Shown one piece after another: positions 33,527-42,264 of a DNA stretch of 64,000 nt (position 1 is the first letter of the stretch; every line of letters begins with the position of its first letter). Made by a program: the position numbers and the translations under genes. The notes under the pieces were generated by a model that was not told the origin of the DNA, did no database searches, and was given only the letters and a program-made list of their open reading frames with translations. Source of the stretch: Mucilaginibacter corticis (GTDB lineage Bacteria > Bacteroidota > Bacteroidia > Sphingobacteriales > Sphingobacteriaceae); NCBI RefSeq assembly GCF_007558865.1, contig NZ_VLPK01000001.1, positions 124,001 to 188,000 of the forward strand. Reading direction: 5' to 3'.

Positions 33527-35035
33527 TTACAGTTTACCTACCCAGTAAGGGGTTTGTGTTAGCGTCAAATCGTCCTTAAACATGGCAGGGTCAATTGGCC
33601 AATAGTTTGCACCTAATGCAAGTTTAGTATCACTAAAGCTTGAATTATATTGATCTATAAAACCTGATAAGGGATTGCTAACTTTTTTGGTACGTACAAG
33701 ATCATAAAAAGATTGTCCTTCATAAAACAATTCCCGCAGCCTTTCTTCAAGTATGGTTTGTGCAAGCTCATCACCCGATTCTGATGTTATTGAATGAACA
33801 AGCGCCCTGTTTCTTACTTTGTTAAGTAAAACTATTGCTTCAGCATCTCTGCCCAAGTGGTTTAAGGCCTCGGCGCGCAGCAACATAATATCTGACAATC
33901 TAAAGATGTTCAGATTGTTAGATAATCTTGGGTCGTTTTTTGCAGATCCATCAGCATAAGTAATATTGGCATATTTAATTGTTTGCCCGGCATTCGATTC
34001 AGGCTGGAAAAAGTATTTTTGATACCTGATATCCTTTTTAGAATCTGTATCATTAAACAATTGTTTAATGTATACGGTGCTTAACGGCCATTCTAAATTG
34101 GATTTACTATAAATGAAAGGGAAGCTCAATGTAGGTGCGTAGCCAGGATTATTAGGACCTGCAAGGGCTATACCTTCACTTTGGCCATAGCTGATATTGA
34201 TCTCAAAAATACCTTCTGAAGATTTACCAATAAATATCTTACTAAATTGAGACGTATCTTCTACCAACTGGTACTGGCCATTGTCAATTACTTGCCCGGC
34301 AGCTACATCACAAGCGGCATAATTGTGCAGCCAAGCTTGTATGTGGGCCTCTAACGCAAATGCGCTTCCTTTATTTGCCCTTACAGCTTGTTGTGACGGA
34401 TCAGTATAACCAAATACCAGGTCATTTTCTGCAATTTTCAAATCAGCTAAACATTGTTTCAACACATCGGCAGCAGGTGTGCGCGGTATATTTTTTGCCT
34501 GGCTTATATCCAGATCAGGCGTTAATTTCAACGGGACGTCGCCCCATATCCGGCTCATGTAGAAATAAGTGAAGGCGCGCAAAAAATAGGCTTCACCAAT
34601 AATTCTTTGCTTATCGTCCTGGTTTGCAAAAGTGCCAATCGGTATATCAGGAACTTTAACTATGATCAGGTTTATTTGCTGTAGTAACTGGTAGTAGTTT
34701 GTCCAATTCCAAAAGCCACCATCTACGTTTAAGCCTGTAAACTCTCCGTTCGAAATATTATAGGCCGCGTCGTCCTGGCCTGAGTTAATGCTAAACTCTA
34801 ACGCGGTAGCATCACCATACACATGAAATGATGTCTTGTTAAGCAATGCAGAGCGTAAAAGGGCATATGCGCCAGCTATAGCCGTATTTGCATCAATACC
34901 ATTTGTAAAATAAGCACTGGTAAACGTAGAGTTGTGAGGCTCAAGGTCAAGTATCTTTTTACAAGATGTTGTTACACTTACTAATCCGGCTATCAATAAT
35001 AACCCGGCAGTGTATTTTAGTTTCTTTATTTTCAT
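33527..35035 (-). CDS. SusD/RagB family nutrient-binding lipoprotein
   Basis: 502 residues from the ATG at 35035 (MKIKKLKYTAGLL); a GTG seven codons upstream is less likely. The lipobox is VTTSC. Typical SusD features are LEPHNSTFTSAYFTNGIDANTAIAGAYA near the N-terminus (helical start), GEAYFLRAFTYFYMSRIWGDVPL, and the C-terminal RLSDIMLLRAEALNHLGRDAEA with LEERLRELFYEGQSFYDLVR. It binds the nutrient at the cell surface as partner of the SusC gene 32 bp upstream. Confidence 0.95.
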   Translation of the reverse strand: MKIKKLKYTAGLLLIAGLVSVTTSCKKILDLEPHNSTFTSAYFTNGIDANTAIAGAYALLRSALLNKTSFHVYGDATALEFSINSGQDDAAYNISNGEFTGLNVDGGFWNWTNYYQLLQQINLIIVKVPDIPIGTFANQDDKQRIIGEAYFLRAFTYFYMSRIWGDVPLKLTPDLDISQAKNIPRTPAADVLKQCLADLKIAENDLVFGYTDPSQQAVRANKGSAFALEAHIQAWLHNYAACDVAAGQVIDNGQYQLVEDTSQFSKIFIGKSSEGIFEINISYGQSEGIALAGPNNPGYAPTLSFPFIYSKSNLEWPLSTVYIKQLFNDTDSKKDIRYQKYFFQPESNAGQTIKYANITYADGSAKNDPRLSNNLNIFRLSDIMLLRAEALNHLGRDAEAIVLLNKVRNRALVHSITSESGDELAQTILEERLRELFYEGQSFYDLVRTKKVSNPLSGFIDQYNSSFSDTKLALGANYWPIDPAMFKDDLTLTQTPYWVGKL

Positions 35036-35067
35036 TTTCGTTTTTTTTGAATCCACCTGAATAATTA

Positions 35068-38000
35068 TTATAAGCTTAAATCAAGGCCCAGCGTAAACTT
35101 TTTAGGAATTGGATAGCCGCTGCCGTTATAAACACCATAAGCATCAACCTCTTCAGCATCAGGCACATTTGATTTTTGAAAGATGTGCAGGTTATCAACC
35201 ATGCCATATACTCTTAAACGGCTTATGTGAAGACTACTTAAAACAGCTTTATTAAATGTGTAACTAAGCGATACCGTTTTTACGCGCAGATAATCTCCAT
35301 TTTCAACCCAGGCTGAGCTTACAGCTGCATATTTGTAATGGGTACCGCTTACTGAACTTAAAGAAGGATAGGTAGCATTATCTCCCGGATTTTTCCAGTA
35401 GTTGATACCTGAAAGATCAGGGAACGCGCTATGTGTAATGTCATGATACACATCCGGGTCACCGTCATCATTAGGCACAAGGTGAGATAATTTACCTACT
35501 AAATAATCATTATAGATCTGACGGCCCAAAGTGAATGTACAGAATATTGATAGTGACCAGTTCTTATAACCAAACACGTTGTTAAAACCACCGGTAAATT
35601 TGGGATTAGGGTTACCTGCGGGCACATAATCTGTTGCATCAAGAACCCCATCACCGTTTGAATCTTTCCATATTGGGTCGCCCCCTTTAAACGCGTAACC
35701 ATAAAAGTTAATTGGCGCGCCGGTAACCGGATTAATTGGTACATCAGCATCTGTTTTATAGATACCTGTTTGTTGGAACAAATTAAACTCATTTATAGGC
35801 TGACCTTGCCTTAACAGATATTTATCTAAATAAATATCACGTCCGCCATTTGGCAGGGCCGTGATCTCACCTTGGTCATACGCAATATTGAAGTCCGTTT
35901 CCCACTGAAAAGTACTGGTTGGCTTAAAATAATGTGCTATAAATGAAGCTTCAACACCTTTGTTCTGCGTGCCTATTGAGTTAGTATAAATAGTTTGATA
36001 ACCTGTTGTTACCGGTAGTACTAAATTAAAAAGGCCTTTACTTGTATTCTTAACATAGGCATCAGCAACAAAACTAAAGCGGTTATCAAGGAATGCCAGA
36101 TCAACACCGATGTTATATTGCTTGGAATGTTCCCAGGTGAGGTCTTTATTACTTAAACCGGCACCAAAATTAGGCGATATAGCTGCCACCCCGTTATATG
36201 TGGTAGATAGGTTTTCGCCGGTTTGGGGGCTTTGGCTGCCTGAAAAGCCACCAGCGCCAATACTGTAAGCGTCAAATGCCAGGTAGTCATTCCCCCCGTC
36301 CGGCTGCCTGCCTGTTATACCAAAACTGCCACGTACTTTAAACATACTAAGCCAGTTACTTGCAGATTTCATGAAAGGCTCATCACTAACCAACCAACCG
36401 GCAGAGATAGACGGAAAGAAACCTACCCTGTTACCAGCTCCAAATTTTGAGGATGCGTCTGCATTCAATACGCCTGATAATAAGTAGCGTTGCTTGAAGT
36501 CATAGTTAACCCGCAAGAACTCAGTTGATATGCCGTTTTCAAGCAGGTCTGAAAAAGCTGTTGAGCTGTTTTTGTCCAAAACCTTTACAACCGAGATCTG
36601 ATCGTTTGGTATGCCGTCTGCCGCGGCGCTGGTTGCCCGGTAGTTGTGATATTCGGCGTTTTGGCCTAATAACACGTTAAGGTGATGGTCTTTATTTAGC
36701 GTGGTACTATATTGAAAATTACTACTTACTAAATAATTTTCAGAATTATCAACAAAGCTCGAAGCATATCCATAACCACTTTGCCTTACTGCGCCCGGTG
36801 TAAAGGTATCTTTGCGGCTACCGGCGCTTTCATAAGACAATACTGAGTTAAATGAAAAGTGATCAGATATTTTCCAATCAATAGTAGGGCTGATGGTAAC
36901 ACTATTATTAGTGTTATTGTCGGTGTTGTTAACTGTACTGCCAAACAGGTAATCTTTATTAGCCTGTGTTAAGTATAAATTTGATGAGGGCAGCGGGCTA
37001 TTTGCGTAATAACCACCAGTGAACGGGTTTACGTTACCACTAATGTCGCTAAGCGATGTAGGTCTGTCAACCCGGTAAAAACGTATTTGTGTACTGATCT
37101 TAAAACGTGGTGATATGTTTAAACCAACCGTACTGTTAATTGAGTAACGTTTTAGGCCGGTTTTTTTGATAATACCAGATTCATCATAATAATTTATGCC
37201 ATAGCGATAATTAACCAAGTCATTGCCACCGGTTATTGATAACTCATAGTTATCAACTACGCCGGTTTGATATAATTCTTTCCTGTAATCATTGGCGTTG
37301 TTAAATGCAGGATTTAAGGTATCCGTTAAAATTTGAGGGATACTCTCCAGGTTGTTATAGTTTCCGTAATGATCAATAAGCGCAAGTTTTGCTCTCGTCT
37401 CTTCTGCACCTGTAAGTACTTTATCTAAATTAGGCCTGCCTGTAACGCCATGGTAGGTTGAGAAATTTATACGGGTTTTACCGGCAACGCCTTTTTTAGT
37501 GGTGATAAGAATTACACCGTTAGCGCCTCTTGAACCGTATACGGCTGCCGCAGACGCATCTTTTAATACAACAATATCGTCTATGTCGCCAATAGGGATG
37601 CCTGCTAAAACATCAGTACCCGTGCCAGATCCATAATTAATAGCGGCGATATCTTCGGTACTTTGTGGCACCCCGTCAATAACATATAAAGGACCTGATA
37701 AGGCCCTCGCCAGGCTGGCTTTACCTGCCTGCGTGCCCGTGTTACTATTAATATCACGGCTTACTGCCGTGTTACCTCTTAACACCACGTTGCTTCGCAC
37801 ACCCGGCTCGCCCGAAAAATTCTGGACGTTCAAACCAGCGACACGTCCTTGCAGTAACGCGTCAAATGTTGGTGCAGGTATGTCGGCAATGGTCTTAGGA
37901 TCAATAGATGTAATCGCGGCAGTAACCGTTCTTTTCGCTACAGACTGGTAACCGATTACCACAACATCGTTCAATGTTTTTTGATCTGTTTTAAGAACGA

Positions 38001-38322
38001 TTATTAAGTTTGATTTTGCTTCGGTTATATTAATGGTTTGGGGGATATAACCAAGCATCCTGATGGTAATTGATTTACCGGTTGGTACTTTTAATGAGAA
38101 AGAACCGGCAACATCGGTAGTAACACCTAATGTTGTGCCTGTTACTACAACAGATGCACCCGGTAGCGTCTCGGATCCATCTTTTACTACTCCCGAAACA
38201 ACAACCGCCGGACCAGTGACAGGAGCGTCTTGGGCTTTTACAGCAACGGTTCCCAAAACCATTAGGATATTGAGAACGCATGCATAATAAAAGATTTTCT
38301 TTTTGTATAAGAATTTAATCAT
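35068..38322 (-). CDS. SusC/RagA-type TonB-dependent transporter
   Basis: 1084 residues. Signal peptide, carboxypeptidase-regulatory-like domain (about 40-120), plug with YGSRGANGVILITTKKG at about 265-285, then the barrel ending in LGLDLSL. It heads a four-gene minus strand operon (susC, susD, FAS1, lipoprotein). A divergent-looking 594 bp upstream region contains palindromes suited to the LacI-type regulator at 38917. No glycoside hydrolase is present in the unit, so the cargo cannot be inferred. Confidence 0.95.
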   Translation of the reverse strand: MIKFLYKKKIFYYACVLNILMVLGTVAVKAQDAPVTGPAVVVSGVVKDGSETLPGASVVVTGTTLGVTTDVAGSFSLKVPTGKSITIRMLGYIPQTINITEAKSNLIIVLKTDQKTLNDVVVIGYQSVAKRTVTAAITSIDPKTIADIPAPTFDALLQGRVAGLNVQNFSGEPGVRSNVVLRGNTAVSRDINSNTGTQAGKASLARALSGPLYVIDGVPQSTEDIAAINYGSGTGTDVLAGIPIGDIDDIVVLKDASAAAVYGSRGANGVILITTKKGVAGKTRINFSTYHGVTGRPNLDKVLTGAEETRAKLALIDHYGNYNNLESIPQILTDTLNPAFNNANDYRKELYQTGVVDNYELSITGGNDLVNYRYGINYYDESGIIKKTGLKRYSINSTVGLNISPRFKISTQIRFYRVDRPTSLSDISGNVNPFTGGYYANSPLPSSNLYLTQANKDYLFGSTVNNTDNNTNNSVTISPTIDWKISDHFSFNSVLSYESAGSRKDTFTPGAVRQSGYGYASSFVDNSENYLVSSNFQYSTTLNKDHHLNVLLGQNAEYHNYRATSAAADGIPNDQISVVKVLDKNSSTAFSDLLENGISTEFLRVNYDFKQRYLLSGVLNADASSKFGAGNRVGFFPSISAGWLVSDEPFMKSASNWLSMFKVRGSFGITGRQPDGGNDYLAFDAYSIGAGGFSGSQSPQTGENLSTTYNGVAAISPNFGAGLSNKDLTWEHSKQYNIGVDLAFLDNRFSFVADAYVKNTSKGLFNLVLPVTTGYQTIYTNSIGTQNKGVEASFIAHYFKPTSTFQWETDFNIAYDQGEITALPNGGRDIYLDKYLLRQGQPINEFNLFQQTGIYKTDADVPINPVTGAPINFYGYAFKGGDPIWKDSNGDGVLDATDYVPAGNPNPKFTGGFNNVFGYKNWSLSIFCTFTLGRQIYNDYLVGKLSHLVPNDDGDPDVYHDITHSAFPDLSGINYWKNPGDNATYPSLSSVSGTHYKYAAVSSAWVENGDYLRVKTVSLSYTFNKAVLSSLHISRLRVYGMVDNLHIFQKSNVPDAEEVDAYGVYNGSGYPIPKKFTLGLDLSL

Positions 38323-38446
38323 AATTAGAATTTGAATGAGCAGTTAATTATTTTGAATTTTTTCGGCAATGCCGTTAGCGGTGGGGGTTAATTTTAATTT
38401 ACTTTTTATCCATGCAGTATTATTTAGTTAAAAAATATATTTATTA

Positions 38447-38464
38447 TGATAAAACGTTTTATCA
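38447..38464. promoter_or_regulatory. LacI-type operator O1
   Basis: Perfect 18 bp palindrome TGATAAAACGTTTTATCA with the central CG typical of LacI-family operators, 125 bp upstream of susC. Confidence 0.75.
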
Positions 38465-38655
38465 AATGAAGCGCTAAAACAGACCTGCCATAAATCCTCA
38501 AATAAATTAAAATCTGGCCTTAAATCTTTTAAATAAGCTGTTTTATATAGCTTATAATCTCTCAAACAGTTGATGCATTATCAGATCAACTATCTTAAAA
38601 AAAGTTTCAATGTAGATTTTATTTCAAACTTGTATATACAATTTACTAAAAATTA

Positions 38656-38671
38656 GATAAATCGTTTTATC
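38656..38671. promoter_or_regulatory. LacI-type operator O2
   Basis: GATAAATCGTTTTATC, one mismatch from the core of O1. It lies midway between susC and the regulator gene. Confidence 0.65.
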
Positions 38672-38724
38672 AATTGCTACGCTGTACTACTTATTTTGGC
38701 AGTAGTGTGATCCAAATATAGAAT

Positions 38725-38740
38725 AGTAAAATGTTTTATC
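38725..38740. promoter_or_regulatory. LacI-type operator O3 (weaker)
   Basis: AGTAAAATGTTTTATC, with the right half intact and three changes from O1. Confidence 0.45.
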
Positions 38741-38916
38741 AAACACAAAACCTATGTTTTATTAAAAACACATTAAATTTTATCGTATTTTCAATTTGAT
38801 ATGGAATTTTTTATAAAAATCATTAAAATAAGTTACATAATTGTCGATAAAAATTGACCAACTTGAAAAATATACAATTTTTAAGTAATTATTAAAGCCA
38901 CAAAATCAATTAAAAT

Positions 38917-39942
38917 CTATTTAAGATTACTTGTAGAACCTCTTTTAACTATTTCAGCGGGAATTTGAAGTTTAATTTTCGAAATATCATATTTTTTACC
39001 ACCCATTTGCGATAATAACATATCAATTGCTGATTTTGCAATATCATAAGCGGGTTGTTTTACTGTAGTAATACCCGGAGGGTAAAATTCAAAGATCTCG
39101 TTTTCATCAAAACTCAGCATGGCCAGGTCATTGGGGATATTCAGGCCAAGTTCGGTAATGCTTTGCAGCCCCATAATGCCCAGGTAATTGGTAGTAAAAA
39201 ACAACGCGTCCAGGTGTTTTTGTTGTTTGATAAACGCCTTTATCAATTTTACGGCTTTATCCCTATCGGTATCAAAAGGTATTTTTAAGATCCTTTTCTG
39301 ATCATCATTTAATCCATGGGCCTTAAGCGCATCGGTATAACCCTGCATCCGGTCTTGCAGCTGTATCAATTCAATATCGGCAGTGATCAGGCCTATATTG
39401 CTATAACCTGAACTGATCAGGAACTCAATAGCCGTATATGAACTATTATAATTGTCTACCAATACGTGCGGAATATCCAGCCCCGGGAAATAGCCGTCTA
39501 TCAGTACAACAGGTTTGTCGTTATTAACCAGGTTCTGAACTTCTTGCTCCAGGCCTTTAAGCGGGGTGATAATATAACCGTCAACCTGCTGACGAGACAA
39601 CATCCTGATAACATCTTTGCCCTTTTGGATATTATTGTTGGTGCTGCAATAAATTACACCGTATCCCTGCTTTTCGGCTTCTTCTTCAATTACTTTAGCC
39701 ATTGCACCAAAAAATGGCCCGCCAATAGCTTCAACCACAAAGCCTATAACTTTTGACGACCCTGTGCGCAAGCCCACCGCCATGCGGTTAGGTTCATACC
39801 CGTTCTCGCTGGCTATTGCTAATATTTTCTCTGAAATTTCTTTGCTTATGCGCCCTTTGCCGTTTAACACAAATGACACGGTTGTTATTGATGTATTGGT
39901 AAGTTTTGCAATATCTTTTATCGATATCTTCTTTTTGATCAT
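38917..39942 (-). CDS. LacI family transcriptional regulator
   Basis: 341 residues. The N-terminal LacI helix-turn-helix (about 5-55) reads SIKDIAKLTNTSITTVSFVL with the hinge EKILAIASENGYEPN; the periplasmic-binding-like sensor domain occupies the rest (VIGFVVEAIGGPFFGAMAK, DALFFTTNYLGIMGLQ, GITTVKQPAYDIAKSA). It lies upstream of the susC operon on the same strand with three matching palindromes between them, so it is probably the local regulator. The ligand is likely the imported nutrient or a breakdown product. Confidence 0.95.
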   Translation of the reverse strand: MIKKKISIKDIAKLTNTSITTVSFVLNGKGRISKEISEKILAIASENGYEPNRMAVGLRTGSSKVIGFVVEAIGGPFFGAMAKVIEEEAEKQGYGVIYCSTNNNIQKGKDVIRMLSRQQVDGYIITPLKGLEQEVQNLVNNDKPVVLIDGYFPGLDIPHVLVDNYNSSYTAIEFLISSGYSNIGLITADIELIQLQDRMQGYTDALKAHGLNDDQKRILKIPFDTDRDKAVKLIKAFIKQQKHLDALFFTTNYLGIMGLQSITELGLNIPNDLAMLSFDENEIFEFYPPGITTVKQPAYDIAKSAIDMLLSQMGGKKYDISKIKLQIPAEIVKRGSTSNLK

Positions 39943-40278
39943 GACAATTGAGCGCTGAAAACTCAGGGTTAGGGGTAAACGGCTTTATTTATAAATCCAT
40001 CAATAAGCAAAGCATAGCGATATTTGCTTAAATTTTAATGATAATAACAGTTAAGTTTACGGAATAAAGGCCTGCAAGCCCTTTATGCATTAATTGGTCC
40101 TTGGGCTAAATATAATAATGATTAATCGATTTACTATATTTTGATAGGTAAAATAAAAAAATCATCCCGGAGAGGCACCCCTGCATCATGATTTTACCGG
40201 CCGATAACTGAAAACGAGCGATAAATTACCAAAATGTCACCTTCGCCATAATTTCCTGACAACAAATTTGTTACTAAT
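39943..40278. other. Intergenic region upstream of the PLP enzyme
   Basis: No gene. It contains the lacI-type start region and an imperfect stem AAAATCAT / ATGATTTT around 40158-40198. I looked for a known Met/SAM riboswitch pattern and saw none. Confidence 0.4.
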
Positions 40279-40319
40279 GTCAAAATATTTTGACGGGCAT
40301 AGTTCCGTTTGTACATTTG
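40279..40319 (+). promoter_or_regulatory. Promoter and palindromic operator of the PLP enzyme gene
   Basis: TTG (-33) at 40290-40292, 19 nt, TACATTTG (-7) at 40312-40319: a full consensus promoter. A perfect 16 bp palindrome GTCAAAATATTTTGAC (40279-40294) covers the -33 element, which suggests repression by a dimeric regulator. Confidence 0.75.
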
Positions 40320-40381
40320 TTATAAGGCATGTTATATATATTGTTACCCGATACTGCCATAACCAATTTTAACAACTTATT

Positions 40382-41581
40382 ATGGATATTTCATTTATTT
40401 TAAATGAACTGGGCGAAGACCGGGAAAACTATTTTAATGCGGTTGCACCACCTATTGTGCAAACCACAAATTTCGCTTTCAACACGGTAAGCGAGCTGAG
40501 GGATGCCATGTCTGACGAGTTTGATAGCAATATATATTCGAGAGGGCAAAACCCTACAGTTAATATCCTAAGAAAAAAGCTGGCGGCCCTTGATGGTGCC
40601 GAAGATGCTTTGCTGTTTAACAGTGGTGTAGGCGCTATCAGCATTGCCGTGCTGTCATTATTAAAAGCAGGCGATCATGCTATCAGTGTTAAGTCGCCCT
40701 ATAGCTGGACAAATAAGTTATTCGACAAGATCCTGCCTAAATTTGGCATCAGCACTTCTTTTGTTGACGGCACTGATTTTAAAAACTTTGAACAGGCCAT
40801 ATTAAGCAATACACGCCTGATATTTTTAGAAAGCCCTAATACTTATAACTACCAGTTGCAGGATCTTAAAAAGATAGCTGCCATTGCTCAGTCGCGCAAT
40901 ATTATTACCATTATTGATAATAGTTATTGTACGCCTTTATTTCAGCAACCTATAAAGATGGGGATAGACGTGGTTGCACAATCGGCTACAAAATATATTG
41001 GCGGGCACTCTGATGTGGTTGGCGGGGTTTTAACCGGTAGCCGTGCAATGATAAAACGCATTTTTGAAAACGAGTTTATGAGCATGGGCACCACCCTATC
41101 GCCAAACTCGGCCTGGCTTTTGTTAAGGGGGCTAAGAACCTTACCCCTCAGATTAAACCGCAGTTTTGAAAGCGCCAAACTGATCACCTCATGGTTAAAC
41201 CAACACGAAGCCGTTGAAAAAGTGATATGGCCCTTTAGCCCTGATTTTGAACAGGCAGCGCTTGCGGCCGAACAAATGCAAGGCTGCGGCGGCTTATTCA
41301 GCATCATTTTAAAAGACTCGTCGTTCGAGAAGATAGAAAGCTTTTGCAATAACCTGCAGCATATACTGATAGCGGTATCATGGGGAGGGCATGAAAGTTT
41401 GGTGATACCGGCTATTGCGTCTATGAAAAAAGAAGATTATTGCGCCGATAACAAACAACACCAGTTAATTAGACTATATGTAGGTTTGGAAGATCCAACT
41501 TACTTAGTTACAGACCTTAGTAAAGCTTTGAACAAAATATCTTCTGGTACAAAGCTATTAAGCAGCGAACTAACGGAATAA
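40382..41581 (+). CDS. Trans-sulfuration family PLP enzyme (Cys/Met metabolism)
   Basis: 399 residues of the Cys/Met metabolism PLP-dependent family (cystathionine gamma-synthase, cystathionine lyases, methionine gamma-lyase). Landmarks: YSRGQNPTVNILRKKLAALDGAEDALLFNSGVGAI in pieces near the N-terminus; IIDNSYCTPLFQQP with the PLP-ring aspartate; the Schiff-base lysine in SATKYIGGHSDVVGG; and the SWGGHESLV motif near the C-terminus. The exact reaction cannot be read from these motifs. It has its own regulated promoter and lies at the right end of the tRNA-Phe block. A remnant of a related gene's 3' end is at 17091-17186. Confidence 0.92.
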   Translation: MDISFILNELGEDRENYFNAVAPPIVQTTNFAFNTVSELRDAMSDEFDSNIYSRGQNPTVNILRKKLAALDGAEDALLFNSGVGAISIAVLSLLKAGDHAISVKSPYSWTNKLFDKILPKFGISTSFVDGTDFKNFEQAILSNTRLIFLESPNTYNYQLQDLKKIAAIAQSRNIITIIDNSYCTPLFQQPIKMGIDVVAQSATKYIGGHSDVVGGVLTGSRAMIKRIFENEFMSMGTTLSPNSAWLLLRGLRTLPLRLNRSFESAKLITSWLNQHEAVEKVIWPFSPDFEQAALAAEQMQGCGGLFSIILKDSSFEKIESFCNNLQHILIAVSWGGHESLVIPAIASMKKEDYCADNKQHQLIRLYVGLEDPTYLVTDLSKALNKISSGTKLLSSELTE

Positions 41582-41944
41582 TAGCGAGAGTATCTACCTA
41601 ATAAGAAGGAAAATACATCATATTGCAGTAAAATTAGGCGTTTGTATGCTGCAAGGCAAAGATTATTCATCAATAATTTAGAAGTATTCCCTTGTAAATT
41701 TAACGGAAATCAATTCTTATTGTTTCCGTATTTACAATTTACACCTACGACAGTTGACTACAAGGAATCTTAATAACTCAATTTAAAAAAAAGTGTAGCA
41801 AGGACACAGATGCGCCAAATCATTTTAAAAATATGATCCTACAACACAGATAGCATTAAAAACAAGAAAAAATCAAAAAATCAATTTAGTGATTAACAGA
41901 ATTAAAAACCTGCATTTAGAGATTGTAGAGGCCCTTTAAATACA
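41582..41944. other. Intergenic region with one inverted repeat
   Basis: No gene found. An inverted repeat ACGGAAA (41703-41709) / TTTCCGT (41723-41729) with further flanking complementarity is the only structure. It could end the PLP enzyme transcript, but it has no T-tract. Confidence 0.4.
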
Positions 41945-41974
41945 AAAAGGCTTTCTTCATGAAGAAAGCCTTTT
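41945..41974 (-). terminator. Terminator of right tRNA-Phe
   Basis: A 30 bp perfect palindrome centred on CTTCATGAAG, with AAAAGG/CCTTTT ends. On the minus strand it follows the tRNA by 8 bases and is trailed by T residues. Confidence 0.8.
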
Positions 41975-41982
41975 ATATGCTG

Positions 41983-42055
41983 TGGTATCAGCTGGGATCG
42001 AACCAGCGACACAAGGATTTTCAGTCCTTTGCTCTACCGACTGAGCTATGATACC
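41983..42055 (-). tRNA. tRNA-Phe (GAA), right copy
   Basis: 73 nt on the minus strand, identical to 31139-31211 over its whole length, anticodon GAA, no encoded CCA. The ~27 bp upstream, including the -7 box, also match apart from two bases, but the 3' flanks differ after a few bases. Confidence 0.97.
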
Positions 42056-42071
42056 GTCCGTTTAAGGACTG

Positions 42072-42079
42072 CAAATGTA
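42072..42079 (-). promoter_or_regulatory. -7 box of right tRNA-Phe
   Basis: TACATTTG on the minus strand, 16 nt before the tRNA 5' end, at the same distance as in the left copy. Confidence 0.65.
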
Positions 42080-42234
42080 GACTTTTTTTTGTTTATCGAT
42101 AGCTTTTTTTGAAAATTTTTCAGCACATTTTTTCATCAGCAATTAACTGCACAGTAAATCAAACAATTACACCGTATAATTATTTTTTAATCTGGTAAAC
42201 GCTTGTCGATATTTTTATAGTTGGCGGATAAGTC

Positions 42235-42242
42235 TATCTTTG
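42235..42242 (+). promoter_or_regulatory. -7 box of the Fe-S operon
   Basis: TATCTTTG, a consensus -7 box, ends 22 nt before the ATG at 42265. No clear -33 TTG at the usual distance. Confidence 0.55.
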
Positions 42243-42264
42243 ATTAAATTACTATGCACGCATA

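Larger units (their letters stand above)
38323..38916. promoter_or_regulatory. AT-rich control region between susC and lacI-type gene
   Basis: 594 bp without a gene and very rich in A and T. It holds three operator-like sites, listed separately, and must carry the susC promoter; no clean TAnnTTTG box could be assigned to it. Confidence 0.6.

Noticed and set aside
40158..40198. Possible riboswitch before the PLP enzyme
   Set aside because: It lies upstream of the consensus promoter, so it would not be in the transcript, and the conserved bases of SAM riboswitches are not seen.
31305..41830. Shared 10-mer TGCGCCAAAT near both ends of the tRNA-Phe block as an att core
   Set aside because: A 10 bp match between stretches of several hundred bases is expected by chance, and it is not next to the tRNA ends.
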